From: CAVZTX01 sp963778375
GTDB lineage: Bacteria > Chloroflexota > Ktedonobacteria > Ktedonobacterales > Ktedonobacteraceae
Assembly (NCBI GenBank): GCA_963778375.1
Contig: CAVZTX010000035.1
Location: 1 to 64,000, forward strand
DNA: 64,000 nucleotides
Direction of reading: 5' to 3'
Part shown: in pieces, positions 34,641 to 42,878 of the stretch
Layout: every line of letters starts with the position of its first letter
How positions within the stretch are numbered: position 1 is the first letter of the stretch
Program-made: the position numbers and the translations under genes
Notes under the pieces: generated by a model
Databases searched by the model: none
What the model was told of the DNA's origin: nothing
The model's input: only the letters and a program-made list of their open reading frames with translations

Positions 34641-35821
34641 ATGACACAACTTCAAAGAGCCATTCTCGTCGTACTCGACGGGGTAGGCGCAGGCGCAAAT
34701 CCAGACGCCCAAACATACGGTGACGACGGAGCCAGTTCCCTCGAACACTGCGCCCAGGCTATTGGGGGCCTGGAATTGCCCAACCTTGGACGCATTGGCC
34801 TTGGCAATATCACCCCTATTCTGGGCACACCGCCAACTCCCAACGCTCAAGGAGCCTATGGCCGCATGGAGGAAGCAGCAGCAGGAAAAGACAGTACAAC
34901 AGGCCACTGGGAAATGACCGGCGTTGTCCTGCAAAAGCCCTTACCGACCTATCCAAACGGATTTCCCGCCGACCTCGTAGAAGCTTTTGAAAAGGCTATT
35001 GGGCGCAAGGTGATTGGCAACAAAGCAGCTTCGGGCACCGAAATCATTCAGGAACTCGGCGAAGAACATGTACGTACAGCTCGCCCCATCCTCTATACCT
35101 CTGCCGATAGCGTCTTTCAAATCGCCGCCCATCAGGAAGTCATTCCTCTCGCAGAGCTCTATCATATCTGCCGGACTGCGCGTGGAATGTTGACCGGTGA
35201 GCATGCGGTTGGGCGCGTTATCGCTCGTCCATTTGTAGGTACGCCCGGCTCATTTCACCGTACAGAGCATCGCCGTGATTTCTCACTTGCACCACTGGGC
35301 ACAACATTACTCAACGTGCTCAAGGACAGCGGTAAAGAAGTCATCGGCATCGGCAAGATCGAAGATCTCTTTGCCGGACGCGGCCTCACGCAGCGTGATC
35401 ATACCGAAACCAACCGCGACGGTATGACCGCAACACTTCGCTGGCTTGATAAAAGTTTTGCGGGACTACTCTTTGTCAATCTGGTAGAATTTGATATGTT
35501 ATGGGGCCATCGTCGGGATAGCCAGGGTTACGCGCAGGCATTACGCGACGTAGATACCTGGTTTGCCCAGGTACAGCAGGTCATGCAGCCGGAGATGCCA
35601 TCTTCTTTACCGCTGACCATGGCGTCGACCCAACCTACCGCGGCACCGATCACACACGCGAAGAGGTCCCATTACTCGCATTCGGTGAGCCAGTACGAGC
35701 CGGAGTCAACCTCGGTGTACGTCCCACCTTTGCCGACCTGGGTCAAACATTAGCACAAGCCTTTCACGTTGAGCCGCTCGCAGCTGGCACGAGCTTCGCA
35801 TCGGATATAGGACTTGTATGA
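34641..35821 (+). pseudogene. deoB: Phosphopentomutase, frameshifted near the 3' end
   Basis: The first ~316 codons are a normal DeoB: AILVVLDGVGAGANPDAQTY with the metal Asp, the GKDSTTGHWEMTG stretch with the phospho-Thr, ARPFVGTPGSFHRTEHRRDF, and LFVNLVEFDMLWGHRRD. Around 35591 the frame shifts by one base. In the original frame the product ends at 35753 with an unrelated tail; in the other frame the true end is present (AIFFTADHGVDPTYRGTDHT, then REEVPLLAFGEP) up to TGA at 35819-35821. The lost part carries Asp and His metal ligands, so the shifted product should be inactive. No slippery heptamer is visible, so a one-base deletion (GGG to GG) or a sequence error is most likely. It interconverts ribose/deoxyribose 1- and 5-phosphates in nucleoside salvage. 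An AAGGAT site precedes the ATG. Confidence 0.85.
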
Positions 35822-35903
35822 CTGAGACACTACGTAGCAACTGTAATGTAGGGGCAACCTTTTCGGTTGCCCGCAACGCATAGGACTCGTATGACTGAGA
35901 CAC
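35807..35903. repeat. A-type hairpin flanked by a 24-bp direct duplication
   Basis: Bases 35807-35830 and 35880-35903 agree at 23 of 24 positions, offset 73 bp. Each copy contains the deoB-type stop and the GNAT start (AGGACTxGTATGACTGAGAC). Between them lies a GTAG hairpin: GGGCAACC (35852-35859), loop TTTTC, GGTTGCCC (35865-35872). The first copy opens a 21-codon reading frame (35818-35883) that stops 7 nt before the real GNAT start. Confidence 0.75.
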
Positions 35904-36442
35904 AACACAGAAATGCCAATCTAATCTTACGTGGAGAGCGAATTTACCTACGTCGTCCGGTAATAAAAGACGCTCACTACGTCTTTCACTGGGAACGCGA
36001 TGAAGAAGTATGGCGTTATGATCCCCATCGCCCTTACTCTCAAAGCATACCGGAATTTCTACCAATCTTCGAGCGCAACTACGTACAGGGCAATGGGCGA
36101 CAATTCTGGTTCATCATTGAGGATGAATGGCATACTCCCATCGGCACCATCACCTACTTTAACGTCGATTATCGTCTAGGCCAGGTTGAGATAGGCCTGG
36201 GACTTGGCGATAAAACACGCTGGGGCAAAGGCTATGGACCGGAGGCAATTCGCACCCTCGTGCAATATATCTTTACCTTACCCAGCTTTGTCCGCATCTA
36301 TGCCGAGACTGCCTTAGCAAATCAGCCCGCACGCCGTGCTTTCGCCAAAGCCAACTTCAAGGAAGTCGGCCAAATTTACGATCCCCGTAGTTCCGGCGAA
36401 CCCTGGATACTCCTAGAAATCTGGAAGAGAGTAACTCAATAA
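35891..36442 (+). CDS. GNAT-family N-acetyltransferase (RimJ/RimL type)
   Basis: A 183-residue acetyltransferase of the RimJ/RimL class. The fold is visible as GERIYLRRPVIKDAHYVFHW, IEDEWHTPIGTITYFNVDYR, VEIGLGLGDKTRWGKGYGPE (the acetyl-CoA loop, with GKGYGPEA in place of RxxGxG/A) and YAETALANQPARRAFAKANF. The acceptor is not predictable. The start is the ATG at 35891, with AGGA 5-6 nt upstream. Originally this start overlapped the deoB stop (ATGA); an inserted repeat with a duplicated copy of the junction now separates them by 69 bp. The older start copy reads into a short frame and may couple translation to this gene. Confidence 0.88.
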   Translation: MTETQHRNANLILRGERIYLRRPVIKDAHYVFHWERDEEVWRYDPHRPYSQSIPEFLPIFERNYVQGNGRQFWFIIEDEWHTPIGTITYFNVDYRLGQVEIGLGLGDKTRWGKGYGPEAIRTLVQYIFTLPSFVRIYAETALANQPARRAFAKANFKEVGQIYDPRSSGEPWILLEIWKRVTQ

Positions 36443-36476
36443 CGCAAGTAAACAAATATCCTATAATGAACCATAA

Positions 36477-36493
36477 GGCCCGATGTATCGGCC
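36477..36493. repeat. REP-like B fragment before the phosphohexomutase
   Basis: GGCCCGATGTATCGGCC, the right arm of the 42-bp form, standing alone about 23 bp before the phosphohexomutase ATG. A TATAAT at 36462-36467 lies just upstream, without a good -35. Confidence 0.55.
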
Positions 36494-36515
36494 ATAGAAA
36501 GGAATACACTCAACA

Positions 36516-37877
36516 ATGACCAACTCCAATGTCACCATCAATCCCGCCATTTTCAAAGCGTACGACGTACGTGGTATTTATGGGCAGGATCTTACCGACG
36601 AAATTGCTTACCTCATCGGACGGGCAGCAGCTCAATATTTGAACGTTCCGGAAATTGCGGTTGGCCGCGATATGCGCCTCTCATCGCCCCAACTGGCTGC
36701 CGCCTTGATACGAGGCATCTCCGACCAGGGCGTTAATGCCATTGACCTCGGCCTGACAACAACCGATGAACTCTATTTTGCCGTGGGCAAGTTCAATTAC
36801 CATGCAGGTGCGATGATCACTGCATCGCACAACCCCGGTAAATACAATGGAGTGAAATTTTGTCGTGAGCAGGCATTCCCCATCAGTCTGGAATCCGGCT
36901 TGGCCGATATCCGCGACCTCGCAATCAATGGCAACTTTTCCGAAGCGGCTCAAAAAGGCCAGATTACAAAACGTGATGTCACCGATGATTATGTCAAACA
37001 CGCCCTCTCATTCATTGACGTAAGCAAAATTCGACCGCTCAAGGTAGTAATCGACGCGGGCAACGGTATGGCAGGTATGATTATGCCCAAAGTATTTCAG
37101 CACCTTCCCTGCGAACTCGTCCCACTCTACTTTGAATTGGATGGCAGCTTCCCCCATCATCCGGCCAGCCCAATCGAGCCGGAAAACATGGAAGACCTGC
37201 GAAACAAAGTGCGCGAAGTCCATGCCGACCTTGGTGCAGCCTTCGATGGTGATGCAGATCGCATGTTCCCTGTAGATGAGCAGGGCAATGTGGTGGATGG
37301 TTCAATGGTAACGGCAGCCGTCTCAAACAGTCTGCTCCACAAATTCCCCGGTTCAACCATCCTCTACAATCTCATCGTCTCGAAAAGTGTGCCTGAACTG
37401 ATCAACCAGCTTGGCGGCAAGCCCGTCCGCACCCGCGTCGGACACTCCTATATCAAGGCAGAAATGCGCAACCTCAACGCCATCTTCGGCGGCGAGCACT
37501 CCGGTCATTTCTACTTCCGCGACAACTGGTACGCCGACTCCGGCCTGATCGCATTCCTGATCATCCTGGAACTCGTCTCCATCGAAAACAAACCCTTCTC
37601 CGAGTTGCTCAAACCACTCGATAAATGGGTACGCAGCGGCGAAATCAACACAACCGTGAGTGATGTCCAGGGCAAGTTGCACGCCCTCGAAGATCACTAC
37701 GCCAAACAAGCGCAGTCTGTTGATCACATGGACGGCATCACCCTCGACTTCAGTGACTGGTGGTTCAACGTGCGCCCCTCCAACACCGAACCCCTCCTAC
37801 GACTCAACGTCGAAGCCAAAGACCAGTCCTTGATGCAGCAGAAACGAGACGAACTGCTATCGTTTATTCGCAGCTAA
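36516..37877 (+). CDS. Phosphomannomutase/phosphoglucomutase
   Basis: A 453-residue alpha-D-phosphohexomutase with all four domains. It moves phosphate between C6 and C1 of glucose or mannose, feeding sugar nucleotide synthesis. The phosphoserine loop is TASHNPGKYNG, the metal-binding loop DGDADRMFP, the sugar-binding loop GGEHSGHFYFRD, and the phosphate-binding loop RPSNTEPLLRLNVE. The start at 36516 follows AAAGGAAT by about 12 nt. It is preceded by a REP fragment and a lone TATAAT and followed by a stem-loop terminator at 37908. The bifunctional PMM/PGM group fits by length and by the GEHSGH loop. Confidence 0.93.
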   Translation: MTNSNVTINPAIFKAYDVRGIYGQDLTDEIAYLIGRAAAQYLNVPEIAVGRDMRLSSPQLAAALIRGISDQGVNAIDLGLTTTDELYFAVGKFNYHAGAMITASHNPGKYNGVKFCREQAFPISLESGLADIRDLAINGNFSEAAQKGQITKRDVTDDYVKHALSFIDVSKIRPLKVVIDAGNGMAGMIMPKVFQHLPCELVPLYFELDGSFPHHPASPIEPENMEDLRNKVREVHADLGAAFDGDADRMFPVDEQGNVVDGSMVTAAVSNSLLHKFPGSTILYNLIVSKSVPELINQLGGKPVRTRVGHSYIKAEMRNLNAIFGGEHSGHFYFRDNWYADSGLIAFLIILELVSIENKPFSELLKPLDKWVRSGEINTTVSDVQGKLHALEDHYAKQAQSVDHMDGITLDFSDWWFNVRPSNTEPLLRLNVEAKDQSLMQQKRDELLSFIRS

Positions 37878-38195
37878 AACTCGCCTCCATCTGTACGCAA
37901 GGACAAAAATACCCTGGTTTCGTAGCACACTCAGAACAGAAACCAGGGTATTCATTATTAGAAATCACCCCACAACCCTATACTCCAATAACTCCTCTGC
38001 AAAAACGTCCCAAAAATCGGTTTGTTGAAAATGAACAAAGCAAATGTCACTGGTACAAGAGCGCTCACATAACTACTATGACACATCGGTTTCCCACAAC
38101 AGACCGACGGAAACCGCCAAAGCTTTGATATCACACTATCTTTATATTGACCATCCTAATCCTAACCGAAGGAAAATGAAGGAGAACAGGCATCC
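37878..38195. other. Intergenic region after the phosphohexomutase
   Basis: About 320 bp. It holds the stem-loop terminator at 37908-37952 and, at its end, the AAGGAG site of the lipoprotein gene. A promoter for that gene should lie here but no convincing -35/-10 pair was seen, and nothing else was recognised. Confidence 0.5.
37908..37952 (+). terminator. Terminator of the phosphohexomutase gene
   Basis: A 14-bp perfect stem, AATACCCTGGTTTC (37908-37921) with GAAACCAGGGTATT (37939-37952), followed by an A/T-rich stretch. Its stem sequence is largely repeated in the terminator at 38694. Confidence 0.7.
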
Positions 38196-38687
38196 ATGCG
38201 AATGGCCCTCGTAAAACGTCAAACATCTTTTATCATGTTTGTAGGCTTGTTGCTTTTGTTCTTGCTAGCAGCATGCGGCAGCAAGACATCCAGCACCACT
38301 TCTAGCGTATCCACAACAGCTTCAAACCCAACTACGACTAATTCAGTTGCTGCATCAGGTACAGCCGCGGTAACAACCTTGCTCCCGATGATGACACTCG
38401 TTGGTCAACCCACAGCCAAATTAGTCTCAGGACATCACGTCTTTGAGGTGATCGGTAAGATCAAAAACGGCGACACCAAACAACACGATATTTACGTCCA
38501 GGCAACACTCTTGGATGCTTCTGGAGCAATCATCGGCTCAACCGCCTTTTTCAACGTCGATGACGTGCCTGGTGGCGGAACATCAAGCTTTACCATTCAA
38601 GGCACAACCTTGCAACCTACCTGGACCACCGTTCAGGTGAAAGTAGTCGGACTAACCGAGAATATCGGTACTTCAGGCGACAACTAA
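38196..38687 (+). CDS. Small lipoprotein with an FxLYD-like domain
   Basis: A 163-residue exported lipoprotein. The signal segment ends in LLAAC (lipobox) and is followed by a ~45-residue Ser/Thr-rich linker. The C-terminal ~95 residues form one beta-sandwich: HHVFEVIGKIKNGDTKQHDI then YVQATLLDASGAIIGSTAFF and SSFTIQG. This resembles the FxLYD family, often found on bacterial surfaces and thought to be an Ig-like accessory domain. AAGGAG lies ~11 nt before the ATG at 38196; a second in-frame ATG two codons on is possible. It is a single-gene unit with its own terminator. Confidence 0.8.
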   Translation: MRMALVKRQTSFIMFVGLLLLFLLAACGSKTSSTTSSVSTTASNPTTTNSVAASGTAAVTTLLPMMTLVGQPTAKLVSGHHVFEVIGKIKNGDTKQHDIYVQATLLDASGAIIGSTAFFNVDDVPGGGTSSFTIQGTTLQPTWTTVQVKVVGLTENIGTSGDN

Positions 38688-39019
38688 AACCGAAAACAAA
38701 TACCCTGGTTTGCGTACAATGGAACTAGGGTATTTGTTTTGTGACACACTTTGTCTTTTTACCTCGCAAAAAACTTCTGGAATATGGTATAATTCCCAGG
38801 GAAAAGTTTCTTGCTCGCATGGGATGAGTAGAAAACTCCGTAGACACCCAACAAAAAGCAATAAGCATTCCCCTTCCCCGTTGTCATTGTAGCAAGTTGT
38901 AGTCCTCAAGGAACTCAATAAACCGATAAATATCGTAGCTTCGTCTTCGTCAGGAAAAGAATTGCAGCACCCGTACATGTCCAATAAAGTGTGAGCTTTC
39001 AGCTAGAGAGAGGAAAGCC
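38688..39019. other. Intergenic region between the lipoprotein and a small gene
   Basis: About 330 bp. It holds the terminator at 38694-38741 and the ribosome site of the small gene at 39020. Nothing else was recognised; no REP-like element is present. Confidence 0.5.
38694..38741 (+). terminator. Terminator of the lipoprotein gene
   Basis: A 14-bp perfect stem (38694-38707 and 38728-38741, AAAACAAATACCCT type), plus an inner GTT/AAC pair. The right arm ends in TTTGTTTT. The stem shares AAATACCCTGGTTT with the terminator at 37908. Confidence 0.75.
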
Positions 39020-39334
39020 ATGAAGCTGGATGAAACGCTATATAGTTGCGTGGTGGCAGTTGCAAATCGCTACCCGCAGTACGTTGTAGACATAGATGAA
39101 GCTCTATTGGGAGATCAATCTTCCAAGTTTCACGAAGGAACTCCTTCGGAACTATTGGAACGACTTCAAGACTTCGCACCCGAACTCCTATATGTTCCAG
39201 CACACCTGGAGTGCGACACATATAGATGTGAGCTTCGCATGCTTGACCCGTCCGAGGAAAGACCCGTAATGCTATTTCACTTCCCTCGTGTTCTAGCCAC
39301 AAGCCCTTCCCTGGTCGCATTGTCCCTGGCATAG
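39020..39334 (+). CDS. Small hypothetical protein
   Basis: A 104-residue frame with a good ribosome site (GAGAGGAAAGCC then ATG). No family is recognised. It is acidic, with leucine- and glutamate-rich stretches (HEGTPSELLERLQDFAPELL) and two cysteines near residues 67 and 73 (HLECDTYRCELRML). No signal peptide or membrane helix is visible, so a small cytoplasmic protein is likely. It stands alone before sucC. Codon use is similar to its neighbours. It could also be a chance frame, but the ribosome site argues otherwise. Confidence 0.55.
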   Translation: MKLDETLYSCVVAVANRYPQYVVDIDEALLGDQSSKFHEGTPSELLERLQDFAPELLYVPAHLECDTYRCELRMLDPSEERPVMLFHFPRVLATSPSLVALSLA

Positions 39335-39527
39335 AAAAACTACAACCTCTGACTTTCTTAAGAATCATGGTAACGCTTCAGCCTGTCAGTCACCGAGGAA
39401 ACTGGAGGGCCTGATGCCTTACCACGATTCTTGACACCCCCTTCCCACGCGTGCTAGCATGTCCATAGACTCATTAGCACATCCCGCATAAACTCTCACT
39501 ATTTGATTCATAAGGAGCAAGTATCCA

Positions 39528-40667
39528 GTGAAGATTCACGAATATCAGGCCAAGGATATCCTGGCACGCTACGGGGTCCCAATTCAGCCCGGACGCGTAG
39601 CAAGCACGCCAGAGGAGGCCGAAGCAATTGCCCGCGAATTGGGCGGGCCGGTGGTAATCAAAGCGCAAGTCTACGTGGGTGGACGTGGTAAAGCAGGTGG
39701 CATCCAATTCGGTAATACACCGGAAGAGGCACGTGCAGCGGCAGCAAGAGTATTGGGCATGGACATCAAAGGGCTGACTGTCGAAAAGGTACTTGTCGTT
39801 TCCAAATTGGACATTGCAGAGGAATACTATCTCGGCATCATCCTCGATCGCAAATCCCAGGCACCCGTCGTCATGGTCTCAACAGCGGGTGGTATCGATA
39901 TCGAAGAGGTTGCTGCAACCACCCCTGAAAAGATCATCCAGCAGCCAATCGATATGCATTGGGGATTAAGGCCCTTCGAGGCGCGCGATATTCTCGCACG
40001 CGCTGGATTTCCACACAAAGTCATCAGTAAGGGAGGATCAATCCTCGCAGCCCTCGCCAAAGCCTTCATTGAAAGCGATGCCAGCCTCGCTGAAATCAAC
40101 CCACTCGCGTTGACCGCCGATGGCCAGGTACAGGCAGCCGACGCAAAAATTCTCATCGACGACAACGGCCTCTTCCGTCAGAAAGAATACGCCTCATGGG
40201 CAGAGTCCGAAGAATCAAATCCCTTGGAGTTCGAGGCAAAGCAAGCAGGACTCACCTACGTTAAGCTTGATGGCAACGTGGGCATCGTTGGTAACGGAGC
40301 TGGTCTAGTCATGACCACCCTCGACATGGTAGCGCGTGTTGGTGGCAAGCCTGCCAACTTCCTCGACATCGGTGGTGGCGCAAAGGCTGAAGTCATGCGC
40401 AAAGCCCTCACCTTCGTAGCCCGCGACCCCGACGTAAAAGGCATCCTCGTCAACATCTTCGGTGGCATCACCCGTGGCGAAGAGGTGGCAAAAGGTGTAA
40501 TCATGGCCCAGGCCGAACTGCCGAAAGGCATGCCCATTGTCGTTCGCCTATCCGGCACCGGCTCGGAAGAAGGCAAAGACATGCTCAAAGACGCTGGCCT
40601 CGAATGGGGCAAAGACATGCGCGAAGCCGCTCAAAAAATCGTCGCGGCAATTCAAGCCGAACAATAA
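39528..40667 (+). CDS. sucC: Succinyl-CoA synthetase beta subunit (ADP-forming)
   Basis: A 379-residue SucC. With the next gene it makes the enzyme that forms succinate and ATP from succinyl-CoA in the citric acid cycle. The ATP-grasp half begins MKIHEYQAKDILARYGVP, with the nucleotide lysine in VIKAQVYVGGRGKAGG. Later signatures are SDASLAEINPLALTADGQ, KLDGNVGIVGNGAGLVM and GGGAKAEV, with ILVNIFGGITRGEEVAKG in the CoA-ligase half. The start is GTG (39528), with AAGGAG about 11 nt upstream. The sucD ATG lies 13 bp after the stop, the usual arrangement. Confidence 0.97.
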   Translation: MKIHEYQAKDILARYGVPIQPGRVASTPEEAEAIARELGGPVVIKAQVYVGGRGKAGGIQFGNTPEEARAAAARVLGMDIKGLTVEKVLVVSKLDIAEEYYLGIILDRKSQAPVVMVSTAGGIDIEEVAATTPEKIIQQPIDMHWGLRPFEARDILARAGFPHKVISKGGSILAALAKAFIESDASLAEINPLALTADGQVQAADAKILIDDNGLFRQKEYASWAESEESNPLEFEAKQAGLTYVKLDGNVGIVGNGAGLVMTTLDMVARVGGKPANFLDIGGGAKAEVMRKALTFVARDPDVKGILVNIFGGITRGEEVAKGVIMAQAELPKGMPIVVRLSGTGSEEGKDMLKDAGLEWGKDMREAAQKIVAAIQAEQ

Positions 40668-40680
40668 AGGAATTGTAAAA

Positions 40681-41556
40681 ATGAGTATTTTGCTTGATAA
40701 TACAACACGAGTCATCGTGCAAGGCATAACCGGGCGCGAAGGGCAATACCATACGCGCAACATGAAGGCAGCCGGTACAAACCTCGTCGGAGGAGTCACC
40801 CCCGGCAAGGGCGGTGAAACCGTAGAAAGCTTGCCGGTCTTCGACACCGTTGCAGAGGCGAAAGCAGCCACTGATGCCAACGCATCCTGCATCTTTGTTC
40901 CAGGCCCATTCGCTGCCGATGCGATCATGGAAGCTGCCAACGCAGGCATCGATCTCATCGTCTGTATCAGCGAATGGATTCCTGTCATTGATATGACACG
41001 TGCCATCCTCGCTGTGCGCGAAAATGGAGTGCGTCTCATTGGCCCCAACTGTCCCGGCATGTGTACGCCCGGCCACGGCAAGATTGGCATCATTCCCTAT
41101 CAAATCTTTACGCCTGGTCCTGTAGGCTTCATTTCACGTTCCGGCACGCTCACCTACGAAGTCGTAGCACTGTTGACCGAAGCTGGCATCGGCCAATCCA
41201 CCTGCATCGGCATCGGTGGAGACCCCATCATTGGTTCAACCTTCATCGACTACCTCAAACTCTTCGAAACCGACCCCCAGACAAAAGCCGTCGTAATGTG
41301 CGGCGAGATTGGCGGAAGTGACGAGGAAGATGCAGCCGAGTTCATCAAAACCATGAGCAAACCGGTTGTCTCCTTCATTTCGGGGCGCACTGCACCTCCC
41401 GGAAAGCGCATGGGCCACGCGGGAGCCATCATCTCCGGCAACACAGGAACCGCCCAGGGAAAAGTCGCAGCCCTACAAGCCGCCAGAGTCCCAGTCGCCG
41501 ACACCATTTTCGACATTTCTGATCTCGTCAAAGAGGCTCTGGCAAAGGTATCATAG
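40681..41556 (+). CDS. sucD: Succinyl-CoA synthetase alpha subunit
   Basis: A 291-residue SucD that carries the active-site histidine and binds CoA. The Rossmann part opens with ILLDNTTRVIVQGITGREGQ and NLVGGVTPGKGG. The segment RLIGPNCPGMCTPG follows, then FISRSGTLTYEVVALLT and GIGGDPIIGSTFIDYLK. The phosphohistidine is in KRMGHAGAIISGNTG. The start ATG at 40681 is 13 bp after sucC, with AAAGGAATT upstream. The longer frame from 40537 lies inside sucC and is rejected. A deacetylase gene begins 11 bp after its stop, so cotranscription is likely. Confidence 0.97.
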   Translation: MSILLDNTTRVIVQGITGREGQYHTRNMKAAGTNLVGGVTPGKGGETVESLPVFDTVAEAKAATDANASCIFVPGPFAADAIMEAANAGIDLIVCISEWIPVIDMTRAILAVRENGVRLIGPNCPGMCTPGHGKIGIIPYQIFTPGPVGFISRSGTLTYEVVALLTEAGIGQSTCIGIGGDPIIGSTFIDYLKLFETDPQTKAVVMCGEIGGSDEEDAAEFIKTMSKPVVSFISGRTAPPGKRMGHAGAIISGNTGTAQGKVAALQAARVPVADTIFDISDLVKEALAKVS

Positions 41557-41567
41557 AAGGAAACCAC

Positions 41568-42863
41568 ATGACCACAGCCCTGATCTATGACCCAATTTTC
41601 TTAGAACACATCACACCGCGCAACCACCCCGACCAGCCACAGCGCCTGGAAATGGCCATCAAAGTCTTAGAGGCGCTCCACTGGCTGGACCGAGATGGTT
41701 TAGTCCAGCTTGCTCCACGTGCCGCCACCGAAGACGAACTGGCAGCCGTCCACGACCGCCCCTACATCAGACAGGTAAAAGCCGCCGCACACAATGTAGG
41801 GGCCAGATTTATCACGCCCCAGGAACAGGAGCATCGTACAGGCGGAGGAGGAGCCAGCCAAGATGTAGGGACACCCCTTGTGGGTGTCCGGTCACCTTCC
41901 GGGAACGATATTGACCAACCCATGTCCCACAACTCACAGGACAAACTAACCCGTTTTTTTGCAACAGACACCTACATCTCGGCGCAGTCCTATGAAGCGG
42001 CTATCAAAGCAGCAGGCGCTCCACTTACTGCCATCGATGCTATCATGAATGGCGAAGTAAACAATGCCTACTGCCTGGTACGTCCCCCTGGTCATCATGC
42101 GGTACACGAATCGGCGATGGGCTTTTGCCTCTTCAATAACGTAGCAGTCGCCGCGCGCTATGCCATCGATCATCACGGACTCGAGCGCGTAATGATTATC
42201 GACTATGATGTACATCACGGCAATGGCACCCAGGAAACGTTCTACAGCGACCCCCGAGTGCTCTACTTTTCGACCCATCAGGCACCGTTTTACCCAGGCA
42301 CAGGTGCCTCCGATGAGCGCGGCGAGGGTCCAGGACTGGGGACAACCATCAACGTGCCATTGCCAGCAACAACCGGCTATGAGACATACGAACCAATCTT
42401 CCGCCAGCTAATGGCACCTGCGGCAGACCGTTTCCGACCGCAGCTAATCCTCGTTTCAGCAGGCTTTGATGCCCACTGGAAAGACCCTCTCGGAGGTATG
42501 AATCTCTCTACAGCAGGCTTCGCCAAGCTAACAGGCATTATCATTGAACTTGCCCAATACCTGTGTGATGGGCGGCTCGTGATGGTGCAGGAAGGTGGCT
42601 ATGACCTGAATGCAATGGGCGCCTGTGTCGCAACTTGCATCAATTTGCTGCTTGGTGACGATGCCGCCGTCGATAGCCTCGGCCAGGCTCCAACCCAGCC
42701 CTTTCGCATCAACACCGACGTGCTGATTGCAGAGTTGCGCCGCATTCATGACCTGAAAGGCTATCGTATGCGCAACGCACCAAAGCCAGACATTGAAAAG
42801 CTGCGGCGAGAGATGGGGAAAAGCGGGGATACCCCGCACCCCGGCAAAGGCCCGGATGCATAA
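41568..42863 (+). CDS. HDAC-family (AcuC/acetoin-utilization type) deacetylase with repeat-derived insert
   Basis: A 431-residue class II-like histone deacetylase family enzyme. The zinc and charge-relay residues are in RPPGHHAVHESAMGFCLFNN, then MIIDYDVHHGNGTQETFY and the late SAGFDAHWKDPLGG. By family it hydrolyses acetyl-lysine, acetylpolyamine or a related amide. Residues ~77-120 are an insertion not seen in typical relatives, which pass directly from the HDRPYI segment to the DTYIS segment. The insert contains part of a B repeat (41796-41820) and an A-type hairpin (41864-41889), both read in frame (NVGARFITP; DVGTPLVGV). It lies on the surface side of the fold, so activity may be kept. 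AAGGAAA precedes the ATG; the gene follows sucD by 11 bp. Confidence 0.92.
   Translation: MTTALIYDPIFLEHITPRNHPDQPQRLEMAIKVLEALHWLDRDGLVQLAPRAATEDELAAVHDRPYIRQVKAAAHNVGARFITPQEQEHRTGGGGASQDVGTPLVGVRSPSGNDIDQPMSHNSQDKLTRFFATDTYISAQSYEAAIKAAGAPLTAIDAIMNGEVNNAYCLVRPPGHHAVHESAMGFCLFNNVAVAARYAIDHHGLERVMIIDYDVHHGNGTQETFYSDPRVLYFSTHQAPFYPGTGASDERGEGPGLGTTINVPLPATTGYETYEPIFRQLMAPAADRFRPQLILVSAGFDAHWKDPLGGMNLSTAGFAKLTGIIIELAQYLCDGRLVMVQEGGYDLNAMGACVATCINLLLGDDAAVDSLGQAPTQPFRINTDVLIAELRRIHDLKGYRMRNAPKPDIEKLRREMGKSGDTPHPGKGPDA
41796..41889. repeat. Two REP-like elements inside the deacetylase gene
   Basis: GTAGGGGCCAGATTTATCAC at 41796-41815, continuing to 41820, is the left part of a B element. GTAG at 41865-41868 then GGACACCC (41869-41876), CTTGT, GGGTGTCC (41882-41889) is a complete A hairpin. 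Both lie in frame in the deacetylase reading frame. Confidence 0.75.
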
Positions 42864-42878
42864 TCGTTGGGAGCAAGC

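Noticed and set aside
35585..35600. Programmed frameshift in deoB
   Set aside because: No slippery heptamer or downstream pseudoknot is visible, and deoB is not known to use one; a deletion or sequence error explains it better.
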